The notes beneath the pieces are model-generated. The model saw only the letters and a program-made list of their open reading frames with translations. It made no database searches and was not told the origin of the DNA. From Ilex aquifolium (taxonomy: Eukaryota > Streptophyta > Magnoliopsida > Aquifoliales > Aquifoliaceae): a DNA stretch of 64,000 nt. How positions within the stretch are numbered: position 1 is the stretch's first letter; each line of letters starts with the position of its first letter. The position numbers were made by a program, and so were the translations under genes. Shown here piece by piece: positions 35,575-47,829 of the stretch. Location: the NCBI GenBank assembly GCA_951799425.1, contig OX637403.1, positions 22,782,811 through 22,846,810 of the forward strand, written 5' to 3'.

Positions 35575-35940
35575 CTCATTTTATTCATACAAATCGTCAT
35601 TCATAATGACTTTTTTAAAGAATTTGGAATGACGATATAATGTTTAACATACAGTGTTTGGAAGTAGTCACTACGAAGGAAACCGTTTAAAATAGCAATT
35701 TAAAGACGTTATTTAGAACGACATCTTTAAAGGCGTCATTCCAAATGATGTTTTCTTTAACATATCTAAGTTTCTCAAGTTTAAAAACTTTATTTGAAAT
35801 GACATTTTTAGCCATGAAGGCATCATTTCAAATGACGTTTTGAAGAAGAGACTAAGTTTGGAAAATGAGTTTAAAATTGATTTGGAAATTATGTTTTTGA
35901 GAGGCATAGGTACAATAAAAGCTTCGTTTTCCACCCACCC
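35575..35940 (-). repeat. MULE right terminal inverted repeat
   Basis: Reverse-orientation match to 12955-13300. Palindrome-like sites occur at about 35597, 35620, 35709, 35735, 35795 and 35825. Directly outside it, 35930-35970 has CCCAACTTTCCATC, similar to the ends of the 12390-12940 element. Confidence 0.75.
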
Positions 35941-36152
35941 AACTTTCCATCAAATCAAACACACTATGACTATTTTCAAGACATCATAGCTGAATTGCCC
36001 AATGAAATTGATCGACAGTGGTTACCCAACTATACACTAAAGCATTGAACTCCTTTTCCTTAGAATCCTTTTTTGGAACTGTTATGCATTTGTCTAAAAA
36101 AAACTACATAGGTCACAATGAGACGAGGAGAGCCAAACTTCTTGTTCCATAC

Positions 36153-37096
36153 TATTACCCCCTTAGTGGGTTGGCATGGATAAGGCATATAGTTGCCTCG
36201 CCTGAATGCGCCCATGCCTTAGCCAAGTCGGAATGTGCTTGATGAAGCAACTCCGGGGTGCTAAGTGGTGCACAACCCGTGGGTTAAGGGAAGCCTCATG
36301 CATGGCTGAGAAAGGAAGCTCATGCATGGGCACGTTGGGCACAAGCAAGCAAGGATGGATGATGGGCTTGAATTATGGGACATTGCTGGTTTGAAAGACC
36401 AAGCCATGGTCTGGGCATGGCTTGGCAAGCAGGCAAGACTAATCAGGTGTTGTGGGCTTGCAAGGGAGGCATGTTCACATCATGTGAGGTGGTTCCTAGC
36501 AGTTAAGGCATGTGCACTACAAATGGTGGCAATTCTAAATGGTTGTTGGTAGGTGCATGGCATGTAGGGCAGTTCTGTGTAGTTGCTAGCATGTGCACAT
36601 CATAAGGAAAGCTGCTAGCATGTGCATACAACATGTAGAGCAGTTATGGGCTATTATTGGTTGGTTCAACCAACAATTGCAACTGCCCCCTACCATGATC
36701 TGTGTGGGAGTGGTAGGGGGACTCGGCCATAATTAGCAGGTTATGTTCTTTGTGAGCGAATCTGACTAGTGTCTTACATTGCCTAGGCAATTGGGCTTGT
36801 AACTGCCACTTTGTATGCTATTTATAGGCATGCTAGGGTATGTAGTGCAACCATGAGAGTTTGGACACATTTTGTAAGCAGACCCTTAGTTGGTTTCCTT
36901 TAGACTTATTGAGAAATAAAAGGTTTGGCCATTTGGCCTGTAATTGGGTGTGTGACTGTAGTGAGTTTGTTGCTTGCCCTTATTCTATTCATTTTGTGCT
37001 TCCTGTGAGCGAGTGTAAGTATTGGATGAGACTAAGTGTGCATCTCAGTGCCATCACGAGGTAGAAAATTTGAGTGCTAATTTGACCCCCATGACA
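36153..37096 (+). mobile_element. Chromovirus 5' LTR
   Basis: Begins with ATTACCCCCTTAG and ends GACCCCCATGACA; about 944 bp. Direct match to 42931-43846. Contains CATGCATGG/CATGCATGGGCACG-type short repeats and a TATTTATAGG TATA-like box near 36820. Confidence 0.8.
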
Positions 37097-37098
37097 GT

Positions 37099-37110
37099 TG
37101 GTATCAAAGC
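37099..37110 (+). other. Primer binding site, initiator tRNA-Met type
   Basis: TGGTATCAAAGC resembles the standard TGGTATCAGAGC site, two bases after the LTR. Confidence 0.75.
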
Positions 37111-38970
37111 TACAATTTTTTATCATGGTGGTGGAAATGCTACTAAATTGCGTGAATGTATGACCCATCTAGAGACTTTTTTGGGTACCCCTGCTGGTGA
37201 TGCAACCAGTGTGTCTCTACAAATGGAGCAGTACGTTGTTTAGATCACATGCTTAAGATTGGCTTTTGACAGTTATGTGATAGACACAGACGCTAAGATT
37301 GCGACGATGATGGAGGATATTTTGTCCCTTACTGATGTCAAGACCAATCTCAAGGATCTCAAAGAAGAACTGACCCTTGTGAAAAGAGTCATGCATTCTT
37401 GACCTGCTGCAGGTGAGATGTCTTCGAAGATCAATTTCCTGTGGGACATGGAGCAGTACTTAAAAGCTGCTCATGTGTTTGCGGGAGAGATGGTGACCAG
37501 ACCATAACCAACATGTATCTCTCGGGTGATGCCAAGATTTGGTGGTGAACTAGGAGTAAGGATGATGCTTCGGCGGGACGAGCAAAGATCGAGACATGGG
37601 AAACACTGAAAAGTGAGTTGAAGAATCAATTCCTCCCTAGCAATGAGACATGGATTGCTAGGGATTCACTTAAGAAATTAAAGTATATTGGAACCATTCA
37701 TGATTATTGAATGAATTCAATTCGTTGATGTTGGACATCAAGAACATGTCCGAGGAGGACAAGCTCTTTCATTTCATGTTCGAGTTACAAGGTTGAGCAC
37801 TGGCTGAGTTGCGTAGGCAGGGGATGCATTATCTGTCCATTGCCATCACTGTTGCGGATGGCCTAGTCAACTTCAAAACGGGTAGCAGTCAAGGCCATTT
37901 GGAGAAGAAGAAAAAAGATGTTAGTGGCAAGAAAGACCATGTTTGCACTTCCAAGGACATAAAGAATTGGGACTAGAAGAAAAATAAGAACAGTGGTGAT
38001 TCTAAAAAGTCAGACAATGACTAGAAGAAGAAAGTGCTTGATTCTGGTTGCTTTCTCTGCGGTATCCCTCATCGTGTCAAACACTGCCCCAAGAGGGAGA
38101 AACTGAGTGCCCTCGTTGCTGAAAACAGTGACAGTGATGATGTGTTTCCCACTCATGTCAATCCTCTGCAATTGCTGGATACTATCACTGTGGGAAAGGT
38201 TTAGCAATCCTGTAAGGGCCTGATGTTCATGCAAGTGTGGATGAATGGCAAGGAAGTTTTGGCCATGGTGGATATGGGTGCCACCCATAACTTTGTTGCC
38301 CAGAGAGAACGTTTGGCATACAATTGACAGAAAATACTAGCAAACTCAAGGTTGTTAATTCTGAGGCAATGTCAGTGTGTGGCATGGTAGAAATCAACCT
38401 TAAGGTGGGTCTATTGGAAGGTCGTGTGAGTTTTATGGCAGTACCCTTGGACAACTTTGATGTCATCCTTGAAATTTTTTTTCATCAAGGTGAAGGTGCT
38501 TCTGATGCCACATCTGAATGGAGTGTTGATCTTGGATGAGAAAGCACCATGTTTTGTGCCTGCAACGATGGCATACCAAAGTAAGAAAGATGGCAAGCAA
38601 AAGGTGAAGATGTTGTCTGCTATGCAAATAAAAACTAGACTGCAGAAGAACGAGATGACATGCATCGCAGCCTTGGTAGAGATCAAACCAGATATGCTGG
38701 TTGAAGTGCCTGATGCAGTGGTAGAAATTCCAGAGGAATTTGCTAATGGTATGCCCCCATAACTCCCCAAGATCCATCCGCCCAGGCATGCAATTGACCA
38801 CAAGATCGAGTTGGAGTCTGGTGCAAAGCCTCCAACCCATAACCCTTATCGGATGTCGTCTATGGAACTGGTAGAGTTGACGAGGCAGTTGAACAAATTG
38901 CTAGATTCTGGCAGCATGAAGCCCTCCAAGGTGCCATATGGAGCTCCAGTTCTGTTCCAAAAGAAGCAAG

Positions 38971-40297
38971 TGATAGAGTTATATACTAAAAACTTGCTTT
39001 TTATAGTAAAACTCGCTTTATTAATTAATAGGAGTTTGTTTTTCCATTTTATTGAGAATCTATGTGGGCAAAATATTTGCATTATATTTGATATATGGTA
39101 TGCATGTGTGTCTTATATTTTATACTGTAGATAATCTGGTGTGTAGAGTTCGGCTTTTGCACAGAAGACTAGATTATCAAATCCTTGTATAATATAAGTA
39201 TAGGTTCACAATTTTAGATGGAATTGAGCACACCATCAGTATGATTGTTGTGTAATATTCTAGCACAATCTATCTTGACTATAGGAGACTGTTTGATGTC
39301 TCGGATTATTGCATTAGTACACTTTATGTATTGAACAGATCTATGTTAAGGTTATTATATTTTACTGATTGAATAAGATAATAAATACCTCATAATTATT
39401 ATGATTGCTTATGCACTTAATCCCGAGATATTTACTCGCCATGTGCATATAATGTTTGTCATTTAATTCATCAAAGAGTGAGATTCATATTGAGTCAATA
39501 AGCTCGGTGAATTGGGAGATGATATTATTTGTATGGTAAAAATTAATTATTAAAAGAAATCACGTCCTGGTATTTAAATAGGTTGATGATGTCCTCTTGA
39601 GAAAGCTCAAAATTTTTGTCCATGTCAAACCCTACAGGTGGATTTAATTATCCGACATGACAAATAAGTTGAGTGGTAAGGTCTCAAGGAATAAAAGAAG
39701 TCAATTAAATATAATTATCAGTAATTTATTTAATTGATGGATATTAGTAATCTTAAACATAGTGAGATTATTAAGCATATAATAATAAGGAGCTCGAAAC
39801 ATAATTTTGAGATAAGGCTCAGAAAATCAATAATAATTTTTTAGTGGACTAACTTATTATTAATGGACTACAGGATGTTTGTTCTAGGTTAAACATAGGA
39901 ATCCTAGGCCCATTGAAAACCCGACCCTTATTTCTCCTTGGGGTTTCAGTCGTAACCTATATATAGACGTATAGACTCTCTAAATCAGCATCACATTTAT
40001 TACTCATGTTTTGAGGGAGGTTGAGAGAGAGACAGACAGACAGACAGAGTAGAAATTCAGAGGTCTTTGCAACCCATACTGCATCCGGATTTTGGCGTTA
40101 GGGATATACAACAGAAGATCGTGAGGTTCATCAAACTGCTTTCTGCGTCTGTCTATAAATTCTGCTTTCATGTTGAGACGGAATCAATCCAAAGCGATTT
40201 CGAAGGTAAACCCTAGTTCCGCTTTGTAGGGTTTTAAAAAAAAATTGTATTCGATAAATACGCGTTGTCAATGATTTTTGAGATTTCCATTCCAACA
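38971..40297 (+). mobile_element. Solo LTR, copia type, inside the chromovirus pol
   Basis: Begins TGATAGAGTT and ends TTCCAACA, 1327 bp, flanked on both sides by GCAAG (38966-38970, 40298-40302). Pol-like sequence continues on both sides. Contains a TATA box (CCTATATATAGACG) near 39957 and a (GACA)n run at 40032-40048. Copia assignment and strand rest on end sequence and promoter position only. Confidence 0.85.
39957..39967 (+). promoter_or_regulatory. TATA box of the solo LTR
   Basis: CTATATATAG followed within 60 bp by AT-poor leader-like sequence; supports plus-strand orientation of the LTR. Confidence 0.55.
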
Positions 40298-42930
40298 GCA
40301 AGATGGTTCGCTGTAAATGTGCATCGGCTATCGGGCCTTGAATAAAGCGTTGATTAAGAACAAGTACCCTGTTCCAAACGTCGCTGATCTATTTGATAGG
40401 CTATCCAAGGCAACCTTCTATATAAAGATGGACCAAAGGACTGGGTATTGGCAGGTTAGGATTGTAGAGGGAGATGAATCCAAGACTGCATGTGTGACGC
40501 GTATTGGGTCTTTTGAATACCTTGTAATGCCGTTTGGGCTTACAAATTCCTCAGCAACTTTCTACAATCTAATGAATGACGTCTTTTATGAGTATATTGA
40601 TGTCTTTGTGGTTGTCTACTTGCATGATATTGTAGTCTATAGTGAGACGTTAGAGGATCATTTAGACCATCTGAGGACAGTGTTCTCACAACTTAGACAG
40701 CACCAGCTATGCCAAGAAAGAGAAGTGTGAATTCTATCGCCAAGAAGTGATGTTCTTGGGGCATTGGATTAGCAAAGGCCGGATCAAGATGGATGAAAAG
40801 AAAGTGAAGGCAATCGTTGATTGGCTTAAACCAACCAAGGTGCCTGAACTGCGATTGTTCCTTTGGCGTAGCCAATTATTATCGCAAGTTCATTCAAGGA
40901 TATTCAAAGAAGTGCAATGCCCTAACTGACTTGCTATAGAAGGACAAGAAATGGGACTAGAATGATGCTTGTCAAACAGTTTTTAGCAAGCTGAAGCATG
41001 TAGTATCTTCTGCACTAATGCTGAGACTGGTTGACTTCGATTTGCCATTCAAAGTGCACACTGATGCGTCTGATTGTGCTATTTGAGGAGTCCTCGTTCA
41101 GGAGGGACACCCTGTTGCCTTTGAAATTTGAAAGCTGAAAGATGCTGAGCAGCGATACTCAGCACATGAGACAGAAATGACTATTGTGGTGGATTGCATT
41201 GAAATTTGGAGGCATTACTTACTGGTGAACGAAGTTCACCATCGTGATGGACAACATGGCGAACAACTATTTCAAATCTTAGAAGAAACTGAACCCAAAG
41301 AAGGCCCGATGGTAAGAATTCCTTGCTGAGTTTGATTTTGTGTGGGTGCATAGACCTGGAAGGCAAAATCAGGCTGCTAATGTGTTAAGTTGGAAAGAGG
41401 TTCATGACTATGCCACTGCACTATCTAGTGTGTAGATTGACTTCCTTGCAAGAGTCAAAGAGCATGCCCAGACTAATGTTGCTTATGGAAAATTAAAACA
41501 GCAAGTTGGCGAAGGTCTAGTGCGCAGATACTGGGTGGATGACGAACTGCTCTATGCCAAGGGAGGAAGATCTATGTTCCTTCAAGAGGGAAACTAAGGC
41601 AAGATTTGTTGCGTGAAACACACGAATCTTAATAGGCTGGACATCCCGGAGTTGAGAGAATGTTTACAGTGTTGTCTCGCTTCTATTACTGGCCCAAGAT
41701 GGAAAATGAAGTAGAGGCGTATGTCAGAACTTGTCTTGTTTGCCAACTCGACAAAGTTGAGAAGAAAAAGACAGAGAGGTTGTTACAGCCACTGTCCATT
41801 CCTGATATACCATGGCAGTAAGCCTCAATAGACTTCATATGCAATTTTCTGAAGGTGGATGGGATATGCTCGATCATGGTGGTGGTCGATCATTTTTCCA
41901 AGTATGTTGTGTTCATTCCTGCACCCCATGTTTGCCCTACAGATATTGCTACAAAGTTTTTCTATAAGTACGTAGTGAAGTACTTTGGCTTACCAGAAAA
42001 CATAGTCAGTGATCGTGACACAAGGTTCACCGGTAGATTTTGAATTGTGATGTTCAACCTCATGAGTTCTGAGTTGAAGTTCTCCACAGCAAGTCATCCG
42101 TAGACTGATGGTCAGACGAAACGGGTTAATGCCTTGTTGGTGGATTATCTGCGGCACTATGTCATAGCAAGTCAGAAAAATTGGGTGGAGTTGATGTATA
42201 CTGCCTATCTTTGCTACTACTTGCACCGGCCTTCCGTTACAGGAATGAGTCCCTGCAAATTGGCTGTTTGACAACAGCTACTTACTCCGCATGAAGTGAT
42301 GAAACAAAGAACTAAAGGTAGATCTCCCACTACATATCGGTTTGCTCGTTCCAAGTAGGAGCTTCTTGACGAGGCAAAGGACAGCTTGGCCAAAGCTGTC
42401 CATCGCACGAAGAAGTATGTTGATCAAGGTCGTAGGCCGCTAAAATTTCAAGTTGGTGATCAAGTGTTGCTGAAATTGACTCCTAAAATTTGGAAGAGGA
42501 TCAATAGCAAAACAGTGCACTGCAGGCTAGTTCCCAAATACAATTGCCCCTTAGAGGTAATGAAAAAGGTCGGGAATGTTGCCCATTGCTTGAAGCAGTC
42601 CGATCAATTGAAAATTCACCCAATTTTCAATGTGAGTTTGCTTAAGCCTTTTCATGAAGACTTGCTAAATGTTGGACGGAAATAGGCCAAAAAGGCTTCC
42701 TATAATCAGAAAACAGTTTGACGGGGAAGTTGACAAGATCCTGTCTCATAGGACCATGGGTCAGAGTAAGAAGAATCGCAAAACTGATTTCCTTGTGCAT
42801 TGGAAGGGTGGTTCTGAAGCAGACTCGAGTTGGGAAAGAGATGTGACTCTTTGGCAATTTGAGAAATAGATCAAGGAATATTGGGATAACCTCTCGACGA
42901 GGATGTCGAGCTATTCTGGTGAGAGTGGTT

Positions 42931-43846
42931 TGTTACCCCCTTAGCGGGTTGACACGGCTAGGGCATATGGCTACCTCGCCCAAAGGCGCCCATGCCTTAG
43001 CCAAGTCGAAGTGTGCTTGATGAAGCAACTCTTTGGTGCAAAGTGGTGCACAACCAGTGGATTGAGAGAAGCCCCATGCATGGCTGAGGAAGGCAGCTCA
43101 TGCATGGGCACGTTGGGCACAAGCAAACAAAGCAAGCAAGGATGACTGATGGGCTCGAATTATGGGGCATTATTGGCTTGAAAGACCAAGTCATGGGTTT
43201 GGCATGCAGGCAAGACTAATCAAGTGCTATGGGCTTGCAAGGGAGACGTGTGCACATCATGTGAGGTGGTTTCGAGCAGTTGAGGCACGTGCACCACAGA
43301 TGGTGACGGTTTTGAACGGTTGATGGCATGTAAATGGCATGCAGGACGGTTTTTTATAGTTGTTGGCATGTGCACATAGTATGCAGAGCGGTTATGGGCA
43401 GTTGTTGGTTGAGTCGGCTAACAATTGCAACTGTCCCCTGCCATGATCAGTACGTTATTAGAGTGGCAGAGGGGCTCAGTCATAATCAGCAGGTTGTGTT
43501 CTTTATGGGCGAATTTGACTAGTGTCTTGCATTGCTTAAGCAGTTGGGCTTGTAACTACCACTTCGTATACTATTTATAGATATGCTAGAGTCTGCAGTG
43601 CAACCAAGAGAGTTTGGGCACATTTTGTAAGCAGTCCCTTAGCTAGTTTCCTTTAGACTTACTGAGTAGTAAAAAGTTTGGCCATTTGGCCTATAATTGG
43701 GTGTGTCTGTTGTGAGTTTGTTGTTTGCCCTTATTCTGTTCATTGTGTGCTTCTTGTGTGCGAGTGTAAGTATTGACTGAGATTGAGTGTGCATCTCAAT
43801 GCCATCACGAGGCAAAAAAACAAGTGCTAATTTGACGCCCGTAACC
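42931..43846 (+). mobile_element. Chromovirus 3' LTR
   Basis: Begins TGTTACCCCCTTAGCGGG directly after the chromodomain region; matches 36153-37096 over its whole length with many substitutions and small gaps. Confidence 0.8.
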
Positions 43847-44026
43847 CATACCCTAATGCACATACAAGACGCAGTTAAAAAATATGAACATACATAGCAT
43901 ATACATGACATATACAGAACAAGTTCGTAAAACATGGAAACAAAATGGTGTTAAACCTTTTCCTGATCTGATGTTAATTTCCATTCTGACTGGTTCTCCA
44001 CACCAATGCATAGGCTAATAGGTACT

Positions 44027-44263
44027 TTACATCCCATTGTTGCTTTCAACCCTTACTGCTGATAGCATCTGTCCGGGACAGGGCCCTTTGAAATGACACA
44101 CCCCATCTAGACGAGTAACTGGTCTGCAACCATCCAAAAAACCAACCTTCGATCGCCAAGGCAATGTTGGTTGTTTTTCATCTGCTTCAACAGGATTTGT
44201 TCTTTTAACCACACCACAATAATCCCAGATCCTACCATTCTGTTCCTTATAACTCCATTCAAT
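44027..44263 (-). pseudogene. Terminal exon fragment of an unidentified host gene
   Basis: An open frame of about 78 codons begins after an AG at 44264-44265 and ends at a TAA (44027-44029). The product contains WSYKEQNGRIWDYCG, then EADEKQPTLPWRSKVGFLDG and LDGVCHFKGPCPGQMLSAV. The composition (Cys, Trp, Gly-rich, no low complexity) looks like real protein. A stop lies a few bases upstream in the same frame, consistent with an intron. I do not recognise the family with certainty. No neighbouring exon was found within 1 kb on either side, so it is likely a displaced or broken gene end. Confidence 0.45.
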
Positions 44264-44289
44264 CTGCTCTTAATTATGTCTTTTTGGCC

Positions 44290-44778
44290 TTAAAATAATT
44301 CAAAAATCTTAGCTAGTTGAAAATATTTGAGCCTCCCACCACAAAATATCAGGTTGGGGATTCGACCACCACGGTTGTTTGTCCTAGATTATCTTACAAC
44401 TATTTTGAAATAAAAAATAAGTTGACAATTAATCACGAATTAGTTGCACAGATTCACGATAAATTATGAGAAATGCCCATTTGGATGTTGAGATTTTTCA
44501 AGTACATTTTTAGGATGTAAGGAATATTTTTGGTGCTTCATCATTTGATGGACAATATCATATATATTTTTGAAAAAAAAATAGAAAAATTTTGTTCTTT
44601 GTTCAATTGACAATTCAAGCTCTTAACTCTCATACTAATGATGAACACCCCTACCCATTTATTTATTTTTTATTTGCTTTCCTTCTTTTTTTATGTGGTC
44701 ATCCTAATCACAGTATGTTGTAGAGCAACAGGACCAACATGAATTGTACATATGTTAAGTCATTATTCTTTAAATTTA
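44290..44778. other. Non-coding stretch
   Basis: AT-rich, no coding sequence, no clear repeats recognised. Confidence 0.5.
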
Positions 44779-46212
44779 CTAGCAATGCACCACGTGCGTT
44801 GCACATGAATAATTTTTCTTAAAAAAAATTAATAAATAAATATTTGGTATATGGATACTTGAATTAAATATTATCTCAAATTTATCAAATTTATTTTTTC
44901 ATCTCTCATGTTCCAATAAAATTTTTGAAAACTTTGTATATTTTCAAGAGTTATTGTTATAACTTTAAGAAAAATAATAAAAAAAAGAAAATAAATAATT
45001 AAAGTTCTATTTTGTTTTTATAATTTTGTAATTGAAAGTGATGTTTTAGTGATGCTTGAAAATTAAATTTTTTAAAATTAATTTGATTAAGATTCCACTT
45101 ATAAATCATTGAATAAAATAAAAATAATTATCAATATACCAATCATATTGGAACTTACTGTATTTAGGATTAGTTAGGTCAATTGAGATAAAATTTAATA
45201 TACGATGCCATAATATATATTATAAAGCATATTAAAATTTTTAAAAAATTCAAGTTTTCCACATAAAATGTTAATACTGTTTAAAAAATTTACTACGACT
45301 AAAAAATTATGTAAAACTATATACACATTATTTTTTATTTTAAAAATAAAATGGTTAAACATTTTGATAAAAAATAAAATATACATATGTAGTCATGATA
45401 TTATCTTTATAAATGAGATGAGTATTATTATATTGATTGAGTTTTTGAAGGTTTTTTTGAAAATTTTGTTAAAATGTAAAATAATCCATATATTTTTTAA
45501 GAATAATATAATCAATCAAAAAGTTTCATAAAAATTGACAATTATAAATAGATAATTATAAATTAATTTGATTAAAATTCTACTTATAAATCATTGAATA
45601 AAATAAAAATAATTATCAATATACCAATCATATTGGAGTCTTACTGTATTTAGGATTATCTAGGTTAATTGGAATCAAATTTAATATACAATGCTATAAT
45701 ATATATTATAAAACATATTAATTTTTTTTTTTAAAAATCGAGTTTTCACATAAAATCTTAACAAGTTTTGAAAAGTTTACTGCGACTAAAAAATCATATA
45801 AAACTATATATACCTTATTTTTTATCATAAAAATGAAAGGGTTAAAAATTTTGATGAAAAATAAAATATAAATATGTAGTCATAATATTATCTTTATAAA
45901 TAAGGTGAGTAATATTATATGATGGAATTTTTGAAGGCTTTTTTGAATATTTGTTAAAACTTATAATGACACACATATTTTTTAAGAGTAATATAATCAA
46001 TCAAAAAGTTTTATAAAAATTGACATTTATATATAGGGAATATATAACTAAAAGTGATCTTAGATGTAATTTAGAGATTTAAATGCATAAGGATATGATG
46101 GTAATTTAGATATTAAATTTGGAAGGATAGAATGGCCTTTTTAATTCTTTATGAGGGTAAAATAGTGAATCAAAAATTTTTCATGTTAAGGTACTTTTAT
46201 TAGTAGTATAGA
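44779..46212 (-). mobile_element. Non-autonomous Helitron, 1434 bp
   Basis: Read on the minus strand it starts TCTATACTACTAATAAAAG (46212 downwards) and ends with hairpin-forming CGCACGTGGTGCATTG followed by CTAG (44782-44779). The flanking bases are A before TC and T after CTAG. No Rep/helicase. Most of the body is a 485-bp tandem duplication. Confidence 0.75.
45075..46045. repeat. 485-bp tandem duplication inside the Helitron
   Basis: Two units starting near 45075 and 45560 share, for example, TTATAAATCATTGAATAAA and AATATACCAATCATATTGGA. They differ at roughly a tenth of positions, so the duplication is not recent. Confidence 0.85.
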
Positions 46213-46265
46213 TTATTCAACATTACCATATAAATTTATGATCATACAACCATGAATAATTCATT

Positions 46266-46299
46266 AAAATTTCATCTCTCTCTCTCTCTCTCTCTCTCC
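46266..46299. repeat. (CT)n microsatellite
   Basis: About 14 CT units followed by CCC. Confidence 0.9.
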
Positions 46300-46482
46300 C
46301 CTAAAAATGTTCGTTCTTATTTGAAATGAAAATCCATGGAATCAAAGAAATTCAACAGATTTCAAACCAGGCTTTTTTTTTTTTTTTATGTAGCACCTTG
46401 CACATCCTGTCATGTTTACAACTTCCTGGTCTGAATCTAAAGGCCAAATATGGATCCAAAATAAATAATACAGGTTGGCAAC

Positions 46483-47317
46483 TGTCACGACTCGAACCTG
46501 ATCTCTTTAGGTCCGTTGCGCTAATTCAATTACCCATAATTTCAATCAAAACAGGGCACTAAAAACTTCAATAAATAAAAATAGAATCGCCCAATCTTCA
46601 AAAATAATTACAATGGTTTAAAGCACTCCCAAAATTGTGAAATTTCACCAATGGCCAATAATCTAAGGTCTCTAATTTCTCAATTGGCCTGATCATCTAT
46701 CGGCTTTCAATTTGTTTTCAACCTGCATATTAGAGGGGTAAATAGGGGTGAGCTTGGGACGCCCAATAATCAATTTGCAACATAATATGCAGAATAACAA
46801 GGTCACACGATAATCCAACAATCAACTGCAGAATCAACAAATAAAATGAGCATTTAACACAAATCCCTACATAAAATCATACGAAACCCTACAATTCAAT
46901 TTAAATTATTGGAGGCTTCGTACTTGGTTCGTCTCGGCTACATACGAGACGCTACTTAGTACATCCCATTCTACCACACGCCTCTCGGGGCCACAATCAC
47001 ATCTCAATACCAAAAACATGTCACCGAGTGCACCTGACGCATGTGTCGATACGTTCCAAGCACTTCACCAATAAAAATATTTTTCGCACAACAAATACAA
47101 AAACCCATCAAATGAAAATTCAAACGAACATCACAAATCAACGGTAAAACACTGAATCAGAATATAATGACAATGACAATAGGACTCTTTGTAAAGAGAT
47201 TTACAAATGGAGGCATATTATGAGATAAACCCCTTACATAATTTGATATTGAAGCAGATACATGTGAAGATCTTGACATCCAAAACAACACTCTAAAGTT
47301 GATGTCGATAGTTTAGC
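46483..47317 (-). mobile_element. Probable solo LTR, Ty3/gypsy-like, copy A
   Basis: Begins TGTCACGACTCGAACC. Shares blocks with 52707-53883 in the opposite orientation: TTATCTCATAATATGC, GGGACGCCCAATAA and the terminal region. No internal coding part adjacent. The right edge and target duplication are uncertain. The GTGAGCTTGGGACGCCC motif recalls one found in the Tekay LTR. Confidence 0.55.
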
Positions 47318-47381
47318 GGTTGATCACTAAACCCAGCACAATTCCTCCCATTGTTATTTTTGTTCCTTTTTGCTCACTGTT

Positions 47382-47400
47382 CCCCCCCCCCCCCCCCCCC
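47382..47400. repeat. Poly-C run
   Basis: About 18 consecutive C followed by G and poly-A. Similar poly-C/G runs occur near 55898 and 61655; lengths may be unreliable in sequencing. Confidence 0.9.
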
Positions 47401-47716
47401 GCAAAAAAAAACTCCTCCCTCTCTCTCTCCCGTCACCTCTTAAGAGTTTTCCACACTTGCTGTTATGCACAAACTATATGTAAGAGCATCTCCAACCACA
47501 CTCAGCAAAATAGCTACTCAAAATATATTTAAATATTCAATTCACTACTTTAGCTAGCAACTTTTTAAAATTCACTCCAATCACGCTCTCTATTTTAACT
47601 TACTATTTCAACTAATTTTAACTAACTTTCAATAATATAATTCAAAAATGTCACGTGGCATAACACGTAAGCGCCATAATGATGACGTGTCGTGTCACGT
47701 CATCAAATTTTAAATT

Positions 47717-47765
47717 TTACAACGATCATATTTACAACGGTCATATTTACAACGGTCATATTTTT
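47717..47765. repeat. 16-bp tandem repeat, three units
   Basis: Three copies of ACAACGRTCATATTT in a row just upstream of the TATA box of the transposase gene; the spacing suggests a promoter-proximal array, but function is unknown. Confidence 0.8.
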
Positions 47766-47772
47766 TAAAATG

Positions 47773-47780
47773 TATAAATA
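47773..47780 (+). promoter_or_regulatory. TATA box for the Harbinger transposase gene
   Basis: TATAAATA about 78 bp upstream of the first in-frame ATG (47851). Upstream (47650-47700) are several ACGTG cores. Confidence 0.6.
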
Positions 47781-47829
47781 AGACATCCCCCTTCTCATTG
47801 TCATATAGCTCAAATTTATTTTACTAGTA

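Larger units (their letters stand above)
12945..35945 (-). mobile_element. Large Mutator-like element (MULE) with long TIRs and a plant mobile domain
   Basis: Outer inverted repeats at about 12955-13300 and 35575-35940 match in reverse orientation over some 350 bp; both contain ATGCCTCTCAAAAACATAAT and the palindrome GTCATTTCAAATGAC. Between them lie a MuDR-type N-terminal coding region and a PMD region on the minus strand, and a convergent plus-strand frame. Long TIRs plus MuDR-type protein define a MULE. Subtracting the Tekay insertion and the Helitron leaves about 9.4 kb. The transposase catalytic core was not found, so it is non-autonomous as it stands. A 9-11 bp target duplication was not resolved, so the outer edges are uncertain by about 20 bp. 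Confidence 0.7.
36153..43846 (+). mobile_element. Decayed Reina/Galadriel-type chromovirus
   Basis: Plus-strand Ty3/gypsy element with two LTRs and the duplication CATAC on both sides (36148-36152, 43847-43851). Gag lies at about 37110-38110 with a CFLCGIPHRVKHCPKREKL knuckle, protease near 38250 (MVDMGATHNFV), reverse transcriptase around 38800-40700 (VMPFGLTN), RNase H near 41000, integrase about 41600-42300 and a C-terminal chromodomain near 42720-42860 (FLVHWKGGSEADSSWE). It has at least a dozen breaks. LTRs are clearly diverged, more than those of Tekay, so this is the older of the two. A solo LTR sits in pol. Confidence 0.85.

Noticed and set aside
36018-36552. Short plus-strand open frames
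   Set aside because: Within the chromovirus 5' LTR and its flank; not kept in the matching 3' LTR.
45195-45531. Overlapping open frames rich in Phe, Ile, Asn and Lys
   Set aside because: AT-rich Helitron repeat; the same frame is not kept in the second repeat unit.
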